A stretch of DNA of 37,054 bases from an uncultured Agathobaculum sp. (GTDB taxonomy: Bacteria > Bacillota > Clostridia > Oscillospirales > Butyricicoccaceae): contig CAKSVR010000020.1 in the NCBI GenBank assembly GCA_934504345.1, forward strand, positions 1 to 37,054, in the 5' to 3' direction. A model generated the notes under the pieces. That model ran no database searches. It was not told where the DNA came from and worked only from the letters and a program-made list of their open reading frames with translations. Below, in pieces: positions 15,934-22,805 of the stretch. The translations under genes were made by a program, and so were the position numbers. Each line of letters opens with the position of its first letter. Within the stretch, counting starts at the first letter, position 1.

Positions 15934-15959
15934 AGAAACCCCACTCTCGTGGGGTTTCT
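15934..15959 (-). terminator. Terminator of lysA
   Basis: Perfect 11-bp stem AGAAACCCCAC/GTGGGGTTTCT with a four-base loop (15934-15959), followed on the minus strand by TTTTTT. It begins 7 bp after the lysA stop. Confidence 0.92.
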
Positions 15960-15966
15960 CAGCACC

Positions 15967-17235
15967 TTACTTGATGTTATCGAACAGACCGGTGAAATCC
16001 AGCGTTGCGAAGTAATCCTTCGGGGTTTCCGCGCGGCGGATCATCTCGACCGAGCCGTCCTCGCACAGCAGCAGCTCTGCGGAGCGCAGCTTTGCGTTGT
16101 AGTTATAGCCCATCGAGAAGCCGTGTGCGCCGGTATCGTGGATATAAACGTAATCGCCAATGTCGATCTGCGGCAGGTTGCGGTCAACCGCAAACTTGTC
16201 GTTGTTCTCGCACAGACCGCCGGTTACGTCGTAGGTATGGTCGCACAGCGCGTTCTCCTTGCCGAGCACGGTGATGTGGTGGTATGCACCGTACATCGCC
16301 GGGCGCATGAGGTTTGCCGCGCACGCATCCAGACCTGCATACTCCTTATAGGTGTGCTTCTGGTGGATGCACTGCGCTACCAGCGCACCGTAAGGGCCAA
16401 GGATAAAGCGGCCCATCTCGGTGTAGATGGCAACGTCGTCCATGCCGGCCGGTACGAGCACCTCGTCGTAGGCCTGATGTACGCCCTCGCCGATGGCAAG
16501 GATGTCATTCGGCTCCTGCGACGGGCGGTACGGGATGCCTACGCCGCCGGACAGGTTGATGAACGCGATATGCACGCCGGTTTCCTTCTGTACGTCAACG
16601 GCCAGCTGGAACAGGATACGCGCCAGCGCCGGATAATACTCGTTGGCGACCGTGTTGGATGCGAGGAACGCATGGATGCCGAAGTGCTTGACACCCTTGT
16701 TCTTCATGTACTTGAACGCCTCGGTCAGCTGCTCGCGGGTCATGCCGTACTTGGCCTCCTGCGGCGTGTCCATGATGGAGTTGTTCAGCACGAAATCGCC
16801 GCCCGGATTGAAGCGGCAGGACATGGTTTCTTTCCAGTCACCGACTACCTTGTCGTAGAAGTCGAGATGGGTGATGTCGTCAAAATTGATGATGGTGTTC
16901 AGCTCGGAAGCCAGCTTGTAGTCCTCCGCCGGAGTGACGTTGGAGGAGAACATGATGTCATGCTCCTTTACGCCGCACACATCGCTGATCTGAAGCTCGG
17001 GCAGACTCGAGCAGTCGCAGCCGAAGCCCTCCTCGTGCAAAATCTGGATGAGGCGCGGGTTCGGGGTAGCCTTTACCGCGAAATACTCCTTGTAGCCCGG
17101 ATTCCACGCGAACGCTTTCTTTACCAGACGGGCGTTCTCACGGATCGCCTTTTCGTCGTAGATGTGGAACGGAGTCGGGTAGGTCTTGGTGATCTCCTGC
17201 ACTTGCTGGAGGGTCAAAAAGGGTTTCTTTTCCAT
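15967..17235 (-). CDS. lysA: Diaminopimelate decarboxylase
   Basis: 422 aa. PLP-dependent fold-III decarboxylase making L-lysine from meso-diaminopimelate. The PLP lysine is Lys55 in YFAVKATPNP; other sites include HAFLASN, the glycine loop SGGVGIPY, EMGRFILGP, RPAMYGAYHHI and GLCENND, whose Cys-Glu correspond to the C-E-S-x-D active-site motif contributed across the dimer. Several motifs deviate from E. coli LysA (HAFLASN for HIGSQ, CENND for CESGD), as in a Clostridial subgroup, so specificity for another diamino acid is a minor alternative. The start is ATG at 17235 with AAAGGAAAGG 11-12 bases upstream. It lies downstream of the DUF3006 gene on the same strand, with a 117-bp gap. Confidence 0.88.
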   Translation of the reverse strand: MEKKPFLTLQQVQEITKTYPTPFHIYDEKAIRENARLVKKAFAWNPGYKEYFAVKATPNPRLIQILHEEGFGCDCSSLPELQISDVCGVKEHDIMFSSNVTPAEDYKLASELNTIINFDDITHLDFYDKVVGDWKETMSCRFNPGGDFVLNNSIMDTPQEAKYGMTREQLTEAFKYMKNKGVKHFGIHAFLASNTVANEYYPALARILFQLAVDVQKETGVHIAFINLSGGVGIPYRPSQEPNDILAIGEGVHQAYDEVLVPAGMDDVAIYTEMGRFILGPYGALVAQCIHQKHTYKEYAGLDACAANLMRPAMYGAYHHITVLGKENALCDHTYDVTGGLCENNDKFAVDRNLPQIDIGDYVYIHDTGAHGFSMGYNYNAKLRSAELLLCEDGSVEMIRRAETPKDYFATLDFTGLFDNIK

Positions 17236-17352
17236 TGGTGTGTTCGCCTTTCCTTTACTGGGGATTTCAGGCGGCCCGGTCAGCCGGTGCGGCCTGTATT
17301 CGGAGAAATTCACGGCACGGTATCTGTATCCGCAAACTCCTCGGCTTTCTGC

Positions 17353-17586
17353 TCAGTCGCCGGATTTGCCGAGGATGCGCTCAAAGCGGCGGCGCATATC
17401 GTTTTCCATACGCTGGGTTTCGATCTCATCGATGTCCACGATGCGGCCGTCCTTGATGATGACCACCATGCCCTCACACAGCATGGCAGGTGCATCCGCA
17501 CGGTCAAATTCGACCATTTTGCCGTCCATTTCAACAATAACGGTATCGCCCTCAAAGCGATCCACAATTCCGGTCTGCTTGGTCAT
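17353..17586 (-). CDS. DUF3006 domain protein
   Basis: 77 aa. A small acidic protein with a beta-strand N-terminal half (GIVDRFEGDTVIVEMDGKMVEF) typical of DUF3006, and a charged helical C-terminus (ETQRMENDMRRRFERILG). There is no signal peptide. DUF3006 proteins are often found near secreted or competence-related hydrolases; their function is unknown. The start is ATG at 17586 with AAGGAGG at good spacing. It may be cotranscribed with lysA, but the 117-bp gap leaves this open. Confidence 0.75.
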   Translation of the reverse strand: MTKQTGIVDRFEGDTVIVEMDGKMVEFDRADAPAMLCEGMVVIIKDGRIVDIDEIETQRMENDMRRRFERILGKSGD

Positions 17587-17619
17587 AGCAGCTTCCTCCT
17601 TGCCTTGTTGATGTTCTGC

Positions 17620-17646
17620 GGCAATCCCGCGATTCGGGATATTGCC
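17620..17646. repeat. Short GGCAAT...ATTGCC palindrome, possible fold-back element remnant
   Basis: GGCAATCCCG, loop CGATT, CGGGATATTGCC. The ends resemble the GGCAATACCGC/GCGGTATTGCC ends of the elements at 23766 and 31664. It lies upstream of the DUF3006 gene. Confidence 0.4.
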
Positions 17647-17665
17647 TTACACTTACTCTTTCATT

Positions 17666-17777
17666 CAGAGTGGAGAGTGTGGAGTGGAGAGTGGAGATTT
17701 TCTGACGGCAACACAGCACCCGCTGTATCTCCCGTTCTCTCCGCTCTTCACTCTCCAATCTTCACTCTACTCTCAGC
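17666..17777. repeat. ACTCTCC-heptad inverted repeat element, copy 3
   Basis: Left arm GAGTGGAGAGTGTGGAGTGG..GGAGAT, core with CCGCTGTATCTC, right arm CTCTCCGCTCTTCACTCTCC...CTCAGCTC. The arms are roughly complementary. The core resembles that of copy 1 (6045-6139). It begins just after the putP stop on the minus strand. Confidence 0.7.
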
Positions 17778-17781
17778 TCTA

Positions 17782-19278
17782 TTATTCAGCGCACTGGTGG
17801 TAGGTATCGAACTCGTCGGTCACTTCCTTGCCCGGCGCCGGAGTCAGCAGGCTGACAACGACAATGGCGAGCAGGCCGAACACGAAGCCCGGAACGATCT
17901 CATACAGGTCGAAGATGCCGCCGGAAAGCTGCGCCCAGACCAGATCGACCACGCCGCCGACGATGATGCCGGCATACGCGCCCTGCTTGTTCGTTCTTCT
18001 CCAGAACAGCGAGCAGAGTACCAGCGGGCCGAACGCAGAGCCGAAGCCGCCCCATGCGTAGGATACCAGACCAAGGATGGTGCTGTTCTGGTTCGTCGCG
18101 ATCAGAACAGCGATGACAGCGACCGCCATAACGCAGATGCGGGATACCCACATGAGCTCCTTGTCAGTGGCGTTCTTGCGGATCTTGTTGTGGTAGAAGT
18201 CCTCGGTCAGCGCAGATGCGGTAACGAGCAGCTGGCTGTCCGCGGTGGACATGATGGCCGCGAGGATAGCGGACAGGAAGATACCGGCAATAAATACCGG
18301 GAAGATCTTCGCCACCATGCTGATGTAGATGGTTTCCTGATTGCCGTCGGTGAGGACGATGCTGTCGCCGAGGAACATACGGCCGGAAACGCCGATCATG
18401 ATCGCTGCGGTCAGCGAGATAAGCACCCATATCGTAGCGATGCGGCGGGATTTCTTGATGGCCTGCGGGGATTCGATGCCCATGAAGCGGACGAGGATAT
18501 GCGGCTGACCGAAGTAGCCCAGTCCCCATGCGACCAGAGAGAGGATGCCCATTGCAGTATACGGCACGCCGGTCGCACCGTCAACGAACATATTCAGGAA
18601 ATTCGGGTTGAACGCCTCTACCTGCGGGAAGAACTCGGTCGGGCCGCCCATCGAGAAGATGGCTATGGTCGGGACTGCCAGCACGCAGAAGAACATCAGG
18701 ATGCCCTGGAAGAAGTCGGTCCAGCACACGGCGAAAAAGCCGCCCGCAAAGGTATACGAGATAACGACCACCGCGCCGATGACCAGCGAAACCAGATACG
18801 GGATGCCGAACACGGACGAGAACAGCTTCGCACAGGACACAAAGCCGGAGGCGGTGTAGAACAGGAAGAACACGAGGATGAATACCGCCGCGATGACCGA
18901 GATCCAGCCGCTCTCATCGTGGAAGCGGTTCTTGAAGAACTGCGGCAGCGTGATGGCATCGCCCGCTGTCTTGGTGTACTGGCGCAGACGCTTTGCAACG
19001 AACAGCCAGTTCAGATAGGTGCCGACTGCAAGGCCGATGGCGATCCAGCCCGCCGAAATGCCGGACAGGTATGCCGCACCGGGCAGACCCATCAGCAGCC
19101 AGCCGGACATATCGGATGCCTGTGCGCTCAGGCCCGTTACCCACGAGCCGAGCTGTCGGCCGCCGAGGAAATACTCGTTCGTCGTGCGGTTCTTGCCGAC
19201 GAAGTACATACCTATGCAGAGCATAAAGATCAGGTAACAGCAGAATGCCGCTATTGTGATTATGCTGTCGAAATTCAT
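17782..19278 (-). CDS. putP: Sodium/proline symporter (PutP-like SSS family)
   Basis: 498 aa, the usual PutP length, with about 13 membrane helices. Family motifs include FLGGRQLGSWVTGLSAQASDMSGWLLMGLPGA (about 38-68, sodium-binding helix 2 region), YTASGFVSCAKLF and MSTADSQLLVTASALTEDF (about 340-358). It couples proline uptake to sodium; the proBA genes lie close by, but on a separate unit. The start is ATG at 19278 with AGGAGGG upstream. It has its own strong promoter and ends in a heptad repeat. A different substrate of the SSS family is possible, but the sequence is strongly PutP-like. Confidence 0.92.
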   Translation of the reverse strand: MNFDSIITIAAFCCYLIFMLCIGMYFVGKNRTTNEYFLGGRQLGSWVTGLSAQASDMSGWLLMGLPGAAYLSGISAGWIAIGLAVGTYLNWLFVAKRLRQYTKTAGDAITLPQFFKNRFHDESGWISVIAAVFILVFFLFYTASGFVSCAKLFSSVFGIPYLVSLVIGAVVVISYTFAGGFFAVCWTDFFQGILMFFCVLAVPTIAIFSMGGPTEFFPQVEAFNPNFLNMFVDGATGVPYTAMGILSLVAWGLGYFGQPHILVRFMGIESPQAIKKSRRIATIWVLISLTAAIMIGVSGRMFLGDSIVLTDGNQETIYISMVAKIFPVFIAGIFLSAILAAIMSTADSQLLVTASALTEDFYHNKIRKNATDKELMWVSRICVMAVAVIAVLIATNQNSTILGLVSYAWGGFGSAFGPLVLCSLFWRRTNKQGAYAGIIVGGVVDLVWAQLSGGIFDLYEIVPGFVFGLLAIVVVSLLTPAPGKEVTDEFDTYHQCAE

Positions 19279-19307
19279 ATGTTTTACCCTCCTAAAATGT
19301 CATCTTC

Positions 19308-19336
19308 ATTATACACGGAAACGTGCAATTTTGCAA
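19308..19336 (-). promoter_or_regulatory. Promoter of putP
   Basis: On the minus strand: TTGCAA (19336-19331), 17-bp spacer, perfect TATAAT (19313-19308), 30 bp before the start codon. The 100 bp further upstream (19337-19439) is AT-rich and holds no gene. Confidence 0.8.
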
Positions 19337-19439
19337 GATTTCACGAGCGAAATTGCATCTTTGACAAAAAATATACACTTTGCACAATTTTCTGCCGGGA
19401 TAAATGACAGCAGTTATCACAAACGTACCCAACTTGTGC

Positions 19440-20657
19440 TCATTCTGCAATATCGGACGTTCTCTCTTGCACGAGGAGCCGTCCGGCGGTGCGGTCGATG
19501 CCGATGGCGCCCAGCGGCGCGGTGATAAGGATGGCCAGCACGGCCACGGACAGCACGAGCTGTCCGCACGGCAGACCCATCGCCAGCGGCACCGAGCCGA
19601 TGGCCGCCTGCACGGTCGCCTTGGGCAGATACGCGATAACGCAGAACAGGCGCTCTTTCCGATTCAGCTTTGTGCCCAGCATACAGATGCCTACGCCGAC
19701 CGCGCGGAATACGAGTGCCAGCGCGATCATCAGCACGGCCGCCGCGCCCGCCTGTGCCGCGCAGCGGATGTCCACCGCCGCGCCGACCAGCACGAACAGG
19801 ATGGCCTCGGCGGCTATCCACAGCTTGCCGAATTTAGCGGAAAGGCGCTCGGTGACGTTCGCCGGGCTGTTGATCTTCAGCACGCACGCCATGCTGACCA
19901 CCGCCAGCAGACCGGACACCGACACGATGCCCTTGAGCCATGTTTCGACCGCCAGCAGCAGGAACGACAGACCGAGGAGGAGGATGATTTTTGTGCTGTT
20001 GCGGACGTAACAGCCATGCCGGTACGCGGTTTCGAGGAACAGATGCAGCAGCAGTCCGACCGCCGCGCCGAGCGCCACGCCCAGCACGATGGAAACCGGG
20101 ATGTTCACGAAGTCCATCACGTTCGCGCTGCCGCCCTGCGCCATGCCGGCAAAGGTCGAGAACAGCACGATAACGTAAATATCATCGCACGATGCGCCCG
20201 CAAGTATCATCTGCGGGATGCCCTTGCCGGTCCCCCGTTTTTCGTCCATCAGCTGCACCATGCGCGGCACGACCACGGCGGGCGACACCGCACCGAGCAC
20301 TGCGCCCATCACGGCGGCCTCGATGCGCGTTATCCCCAGAATGTGCGGCGCGAACAGGAAGAACGCGAGGATCTCGCAGCTAGCGGGCACGCAGGACATC
20401 ATCACGGCGGGCCGTCCCACCCGCTTGAGGTCGGACAGATCGAGCGACAGACCCGCTTTCAGCAGGATGATGACGAGCGCCATCCGGCGCAGCTCGGACG
20501 AGATGGACAGGATGGACGCATCCAGCCAGTTCAGCACATACGGGCCCATGAGGATGCCCGCGAGCAGCATTCCGATGATGCGCGGCAGGCCGAGCCTGCT
20601 GCACAGCGCCGCCGCGGCCAGACCGATCAAAAATACGAGTGCGAGTGAAGTCAACAT
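19440..20657 (-). CDS. Cation:proton antiporter (CPA family) under fluoride riboswitch control
   Basis: 405 aa with about 12 membrane helices. It is a Kef/NhaP-like exchanger: GLPRIIGMLLAGILMGP (about 23-39), LKAGLSLDL, GAVLGAVSPAVVVPRM (about 113-128) and the ion-binding GASCDDIYVIV (Asp-Asp near 160). There is no TrkA-N or other regulatory domain. The start is ATG at 20657 with GGGAGG eight bases upstream. Its leader carries a fluoride aptamer and terminator. Fluoride riboswitches are known upstream of crcB, CLC-F and sodium/proton antiporter genes, so this protein probably helps cells survive fluoride, either by moving fluoride itself or by restoring ion or pH balance. Single-gene unit. 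The exact ion is unknown. Confidence 0.88.
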   Translation of the reverse strand: MLTSLALVFLIGLAAAALCSRLGLPRIIGMLLAGILMGPYVLNWLDASILSISSELRRMALVIILLKAGLSLDLSDLKRVGRPAVMMSCVPASCEILAFFLFAPHILGITRIEAAVMGAVLGAVSPAVVVPRMVQLMDEKRGTGKGIPQMILAGASCDDIYVIVLFSTFAGMAQGGSANVMDFVNIPVSIVLGVALGAAVGLLLHLFLETAYRHGCYVRNSTKIILLLGLSFLLLAVETWLKGIVSVSGLLAVVSMACVLKINSPANVTERLSAKFGKLWIAAEAILFVLVGAAVDIRCAAQAGAAAVLMIALALVFRAVGVGICMLGTKLNRKERLFCVIAYLPKATVQAAIGSVPLAMGLPCGQLVLSVAVLAILITAPLGAIGIDRTAGRLLVQERTSDIAE

Positions 20658-20683
20658 GGTTTTTTCCTCCCGGAAACGCAGAA

Positions 20684-20731
20684 AAGCCGATGGCTACTGC
20701 GTAAATTTAGTACGCAGAAGTCATCAGCTTT
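20684..20731 (-). terminator. Expression-platform terminator of the fluoride riboswitch
   Basis: On the minus strand AAGCTGATG pairs with CATCGGCTT and CTGCGTA with TACGCAG, followed by TTTTCTGCGTTT. The 5' side of this stem uses the 3' part of the aptamer (GCTGATGACTTCTGC), so a ligand-bound aptamer and the terminator cannot both form. This implies gene expression is on when fluoride is bound. Confidence 0.75.
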
Positions 20732-20781
20732 GAATCGAAAGCGGTTTAGGACGTTTGTCCAAGGGAGAACCTCATTCCCTT
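20714..20781 (-). promoter_or_regulatory. Fluoride (crcB) riboswitch aptamer
   Basis: Read on the minus strand from 20781: stem AAGGGA..TCCCTT closing loop ATGAGGTTC; then a small GGAC-AAAC-GTCC hairpin; AAACC; stem GCTTT..AAAGC; TGATGACTTCTGC. This follows the fluoride aptamer order seen in T. petrophila (loop AUGAGGC, AAACUGC, GCUGAUG). The pseudoknot is kept: loop GAGGT can pair with ACTTC, one wobble included. The GGAC/GTCC hairpin is an addition relative to the minimal aptamer. Confidence 0.88.
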
Positions 20782-20793
20782 ATTACAGCTCCT

Positions 20794-20822
20794 ATTATAA
20801 TGTATAGGAGCGGGTTTGTAAA
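20794..20822 (-). promoter_or_regulatory. Promoter of the riboswitch-antiporter unit
   Basis: On the minus strand: TTTACA (20822-20817), 17-bp spacer, perfect TATAAT (20799-20794). The predicted transcript starts a few bases before the aptamer, so the riboswitch is at the 5' end. Confidence 0.8.
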
Positions 20823-20829
20823 GAGTGAT

Positions 20830-21435
20830 TTACAGCGCCATCGCCCTTGCCAGCTTGCTCATCGGCTCGATAACGAGGTCGAGCTGCTGCGCCAGCTCTG
20901 CGGCCAGCGCGTGGAACTTGTCCTCGCCGCCCGCGACGTATTCGAGCTCGATCTCGCACAGCGGCGCGGATTTGCCGCTGCGGCGCAGCTCACCCTCATC
21001 GAGCGCCAGCTCACACACGGTATCGCCCTCCTGGAGCAGCACCGCGCACCGGCGGAACGACACGGTGCAGATCTCCACGAGGTCAGCCGCCAGCGCCTGC
21101 TCACACAGGACTTTCGGCGCACCAAGCGCGGGCAGACGGCGCAGACCGTCAAGCAGAGAAACCGCCTCGCACTGGTATTCCTCGTGCGCGCGCATCCCGT
21201 CCGGCGTGTCCTCGTTCCGCAGCTTCATGCAGCACACGCTGCGGTCGTTCTCGCGCCGCAGACGGAGCGCCGCCTGATTGGCCTTCAGCAGTCCGTCCGC
21301 CGTGTCATAGTAGCTGGATTCCATCTGAATGGTTCGGCTCTGGCTGCCGATGCGCGAGGAAGCCCACAAAAGCGCCTGACCGAGCAGCTTCTCGTCCGCA
21401 CGCCACTTGTATTCTTTCTCCATCGTGTTGTCCAT
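20830..21435 (-). CDS. CYTH-domain protein (triphosphate tunnel metalloenzyme family)
   Basis: 201 aa. The N-terminal EKEYK (residues 6-10) fits the ExExK signature of CYTH/TTM enzymes, which bind metal-triphosphate inside a beta tunnel. Further typical features are YYDTADGLLKANQAALRLRRE (about 42-62), a charged strand CCMKLRNE and the acidic CEIELEYVAGG near 165. Family members are triphosphatases (inorganic or thiamine) or class IV adenylate cyclases; the sequence does not choose between them. The start is ATG at 21435, overlapping the proA stop (TAATG) with AGGTG upstream, so it is the third gene of the proB-proA operon and translationally coupled. An alternative start at 21423 would shorten it by four codons. 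Confidence 0.85.
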   Translation of the reverse strand: MDNTMEKEYKWRADEKLLGQALLWASSRIGSQSRTIQMESSYYDTADGLLKANQAALRLRRENDRSVCCMKLRNEDTPDGMRAHEEYQCEAVSLLDGLRRLPALGAPKVLCEQALAADLVEICTVSFRRCAVLLQEGDTVCELALDEGELRRSGKSAPLCEIELEYVAGGEDKFHALAAELAQQLDLVIEPMSKLARAMAL

Positions 21436-22682
21436 TATCGCACCTGTCCGTTTCCGTAAATGATGTACTTGGTGGTGGTCATTTCCGTCAGACCCATCGG
21501 GCCGCGCGCGTGCAGTTTCTGGGTCGAAATGCCGATCTCCGCGCCGAAACCGAACTCAAAACCGTCGGTGAAGCGCGTCGAGGCATTGACATAGACCGCC
21601 GCCGCATCCACTTCCTCGAGGAAGCGCTGGGACGCATCGTAATCGCGGGTGACGATGCACTCCGAGTGGCCAGTGTTGAAGCGGTTGATGTGGTCAATGG
21701 CCTCGTCGAGCGAATCGACCACCTTGCACGAAATCTCGTAGCCGCCATACTCTTTGCCGTAGTCCTCGTCAGTCGCAGGCGCGATGCTGTCGCCCAGAAT
21801 CTCCATCGTGCGCGGGCAGCCGTGGATGGCTACATGGTCGGGCGCAAGACCCTCCGCCGCCATCGGCAGGAATTTCTCTGCAACGTCCTTGTGAACGAGC
21901 AGGCTCTCCGCCGCATTGCACACGCTCGGGCGCTGGCACTTGGCGTTGACGAGGATGCTCTTCGCCATTTCGAGGTCGGCGGTCGCATCGACGTAAACAT
22001 GGCAGTTGCCCGTGCCGGTTTCGATAACGGGCACGGTCGCGTTCATCACGACAGAGCGGATCAGACCCGCACCGCCGCGCGGGATGAGCACATCCAGATA
22101 GCCGTTGAGCTTCATCATCTGGGTTGCGGTGTCGCGGCTGGTGTCCTCCACCAGATTGATGGCGTTCTCCGGCAGACCCTCGGCTACCAGCGCCGCGCGC
22201 ATCAGCTTTGTCAGGCACATGGAGGACTGGAACGCCTCCTTGCCGCCGCGCAGGATGCACGCCGAGCCCGCCTTGAAGCACAGCACCGCCGCATCGACCG
22301 TCACGTTCGGACGCGCCTCATAAATGATGCCGATAACACCCATCGGCACGCGCTTCTGGCCGATGTTCAGGCCGTTCGGGCGCTTGTGCATCCAGAGCAC
22401 CTCGCCCACCGGGTCAGGCAGCGCCGCCACCTGCCGGCAGCCCTCCGCGATGCCCTCGATGCGCTTTTTATCCAGCATCAGACGGTCGATGAGGCCGTCG
22501 TTCAGACCGGCGGCTCTGCCGTTTTCAATGTCGATCCTGTTTGCCGCGATGATCTCGTCCGCGTGCGCCGCAAGCGCATCCGCAATGGCGAGGATGCCGC
22601 GGTTTTTGTCGTTCGTGCCGAGCTTCGCCACCGCGTATTTCGAGCGGCGAGCGTCCTCGGCGATCTGCATGAGCGTTCTCAT
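21435..22682 (-). CDS. proA: Glutamate-5-semialdehyde dehydrogenase (gamma-glutamyl phosphate reductase)
   Basis: 415 aa, normal length. Second step of proline synthesis: NADPH reduction of gamma-glutamyl phosphate. Visible motifs include GVIGIIYEARPNVT (about 115-128), the GNCHVYVD segment, the catalytic cysteine in QRPSVCNAAE (about 250-259) and FTDGFEFGFGAEIGISTQKLHARGPMG near the end, all hallmarks of ProA. The start is ATG at 22682 with GAGGTG upstream. proB lies upstream on the same strand, 123 bp away, with a paired-hairpin repeat filling most of that gap; the CYTH gene follows with a one-base overlap. Confidence 0.97.
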   Translation of the reverse strand: MRTLMQIAEDARRSKYAVAKLGTNDKNRGILAIADALAAHADEIIAANRIDIENGRAAGLNDGLIDRLMLDKKRIEGIAEGCRQVAALPDPVGEVLWMHKRPNGLNIGQKRVPMGVIGIIYEARPNVTVDAAVLCFKAGSACILRGGKEAFQSSMCLTKLMRAALVAEGLPENAINLVEDTSRDTATQMMKLNGYLDVLIPRGGAGLIRSVVMNATVPVIETGTGNCHVYVDATADLEMAKSILVNAKCQRPSVCNAAESLLVHKDVAEKFLPMAAEGLAPDHVAIHGCPRTMEILGDSIAPATDEDYGKEYGGYEISCKVVDSLDEAIDHINRFNTGHSECIVTRDYDASQRFLEEVDAAAVYVNASTRFTDGFEFGFGAEIGISTQKLHARGPMGLTEMTTTKYIIYGNGQVR

Positions 22683-22717
22683 TATATATTCACCTCATAA
22701 TCTGCACAATTTATCTT

Positions 22718-22799
22718 GTAGGGCGTGACGACCTCGGCACGCCGCTGTAAACCATCTGCAATTCGTTAGAAACGGCGCGCCGAGTCGTCGCGCCCTACG
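22718..22799. repeat. Paired-hairpin repeat, copy 3, inside the proBA operon
   Basis: Arms 22718-22744 and 22773-22799, bounded by GTAGGGC and GCCCTACG. Left stem GGCGTG/CACGCC; right stem GGCGCG/CGCGCC: the same position is T-A in one arm and C-G in the other, which keeps the pairing. Loops differ from copies 1 and 2. It starts 35 bp before proA and ends 6 bp after the proB stop. Confidence 0.8.
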
Positions 22800-22805
22800 G
22801 TTACG

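Noticed and set aside
17236..17352. Lysine riboswitch before lysA
   Set aside because: The gap is only 117 bp and I found none of the long five-stem structure of the L box.
19360..19400. Plus-strand promoter starting with TTGACA at 19371
   Set aside because: No -10 box lies at 15-19 bp and no plus-strand gene follows; the neighbouring genes are on minus.
15811..19407. Very long open frame (1198 codons) on plus
   Set aside because: It is antisense to lysA, the DUF3006 gene and putP, has a His/Arg/Asp-rich composition without domains, crosses a terminator and a repeat, and lacks a ribosome site. It is a by-product of GC-rich codon use.
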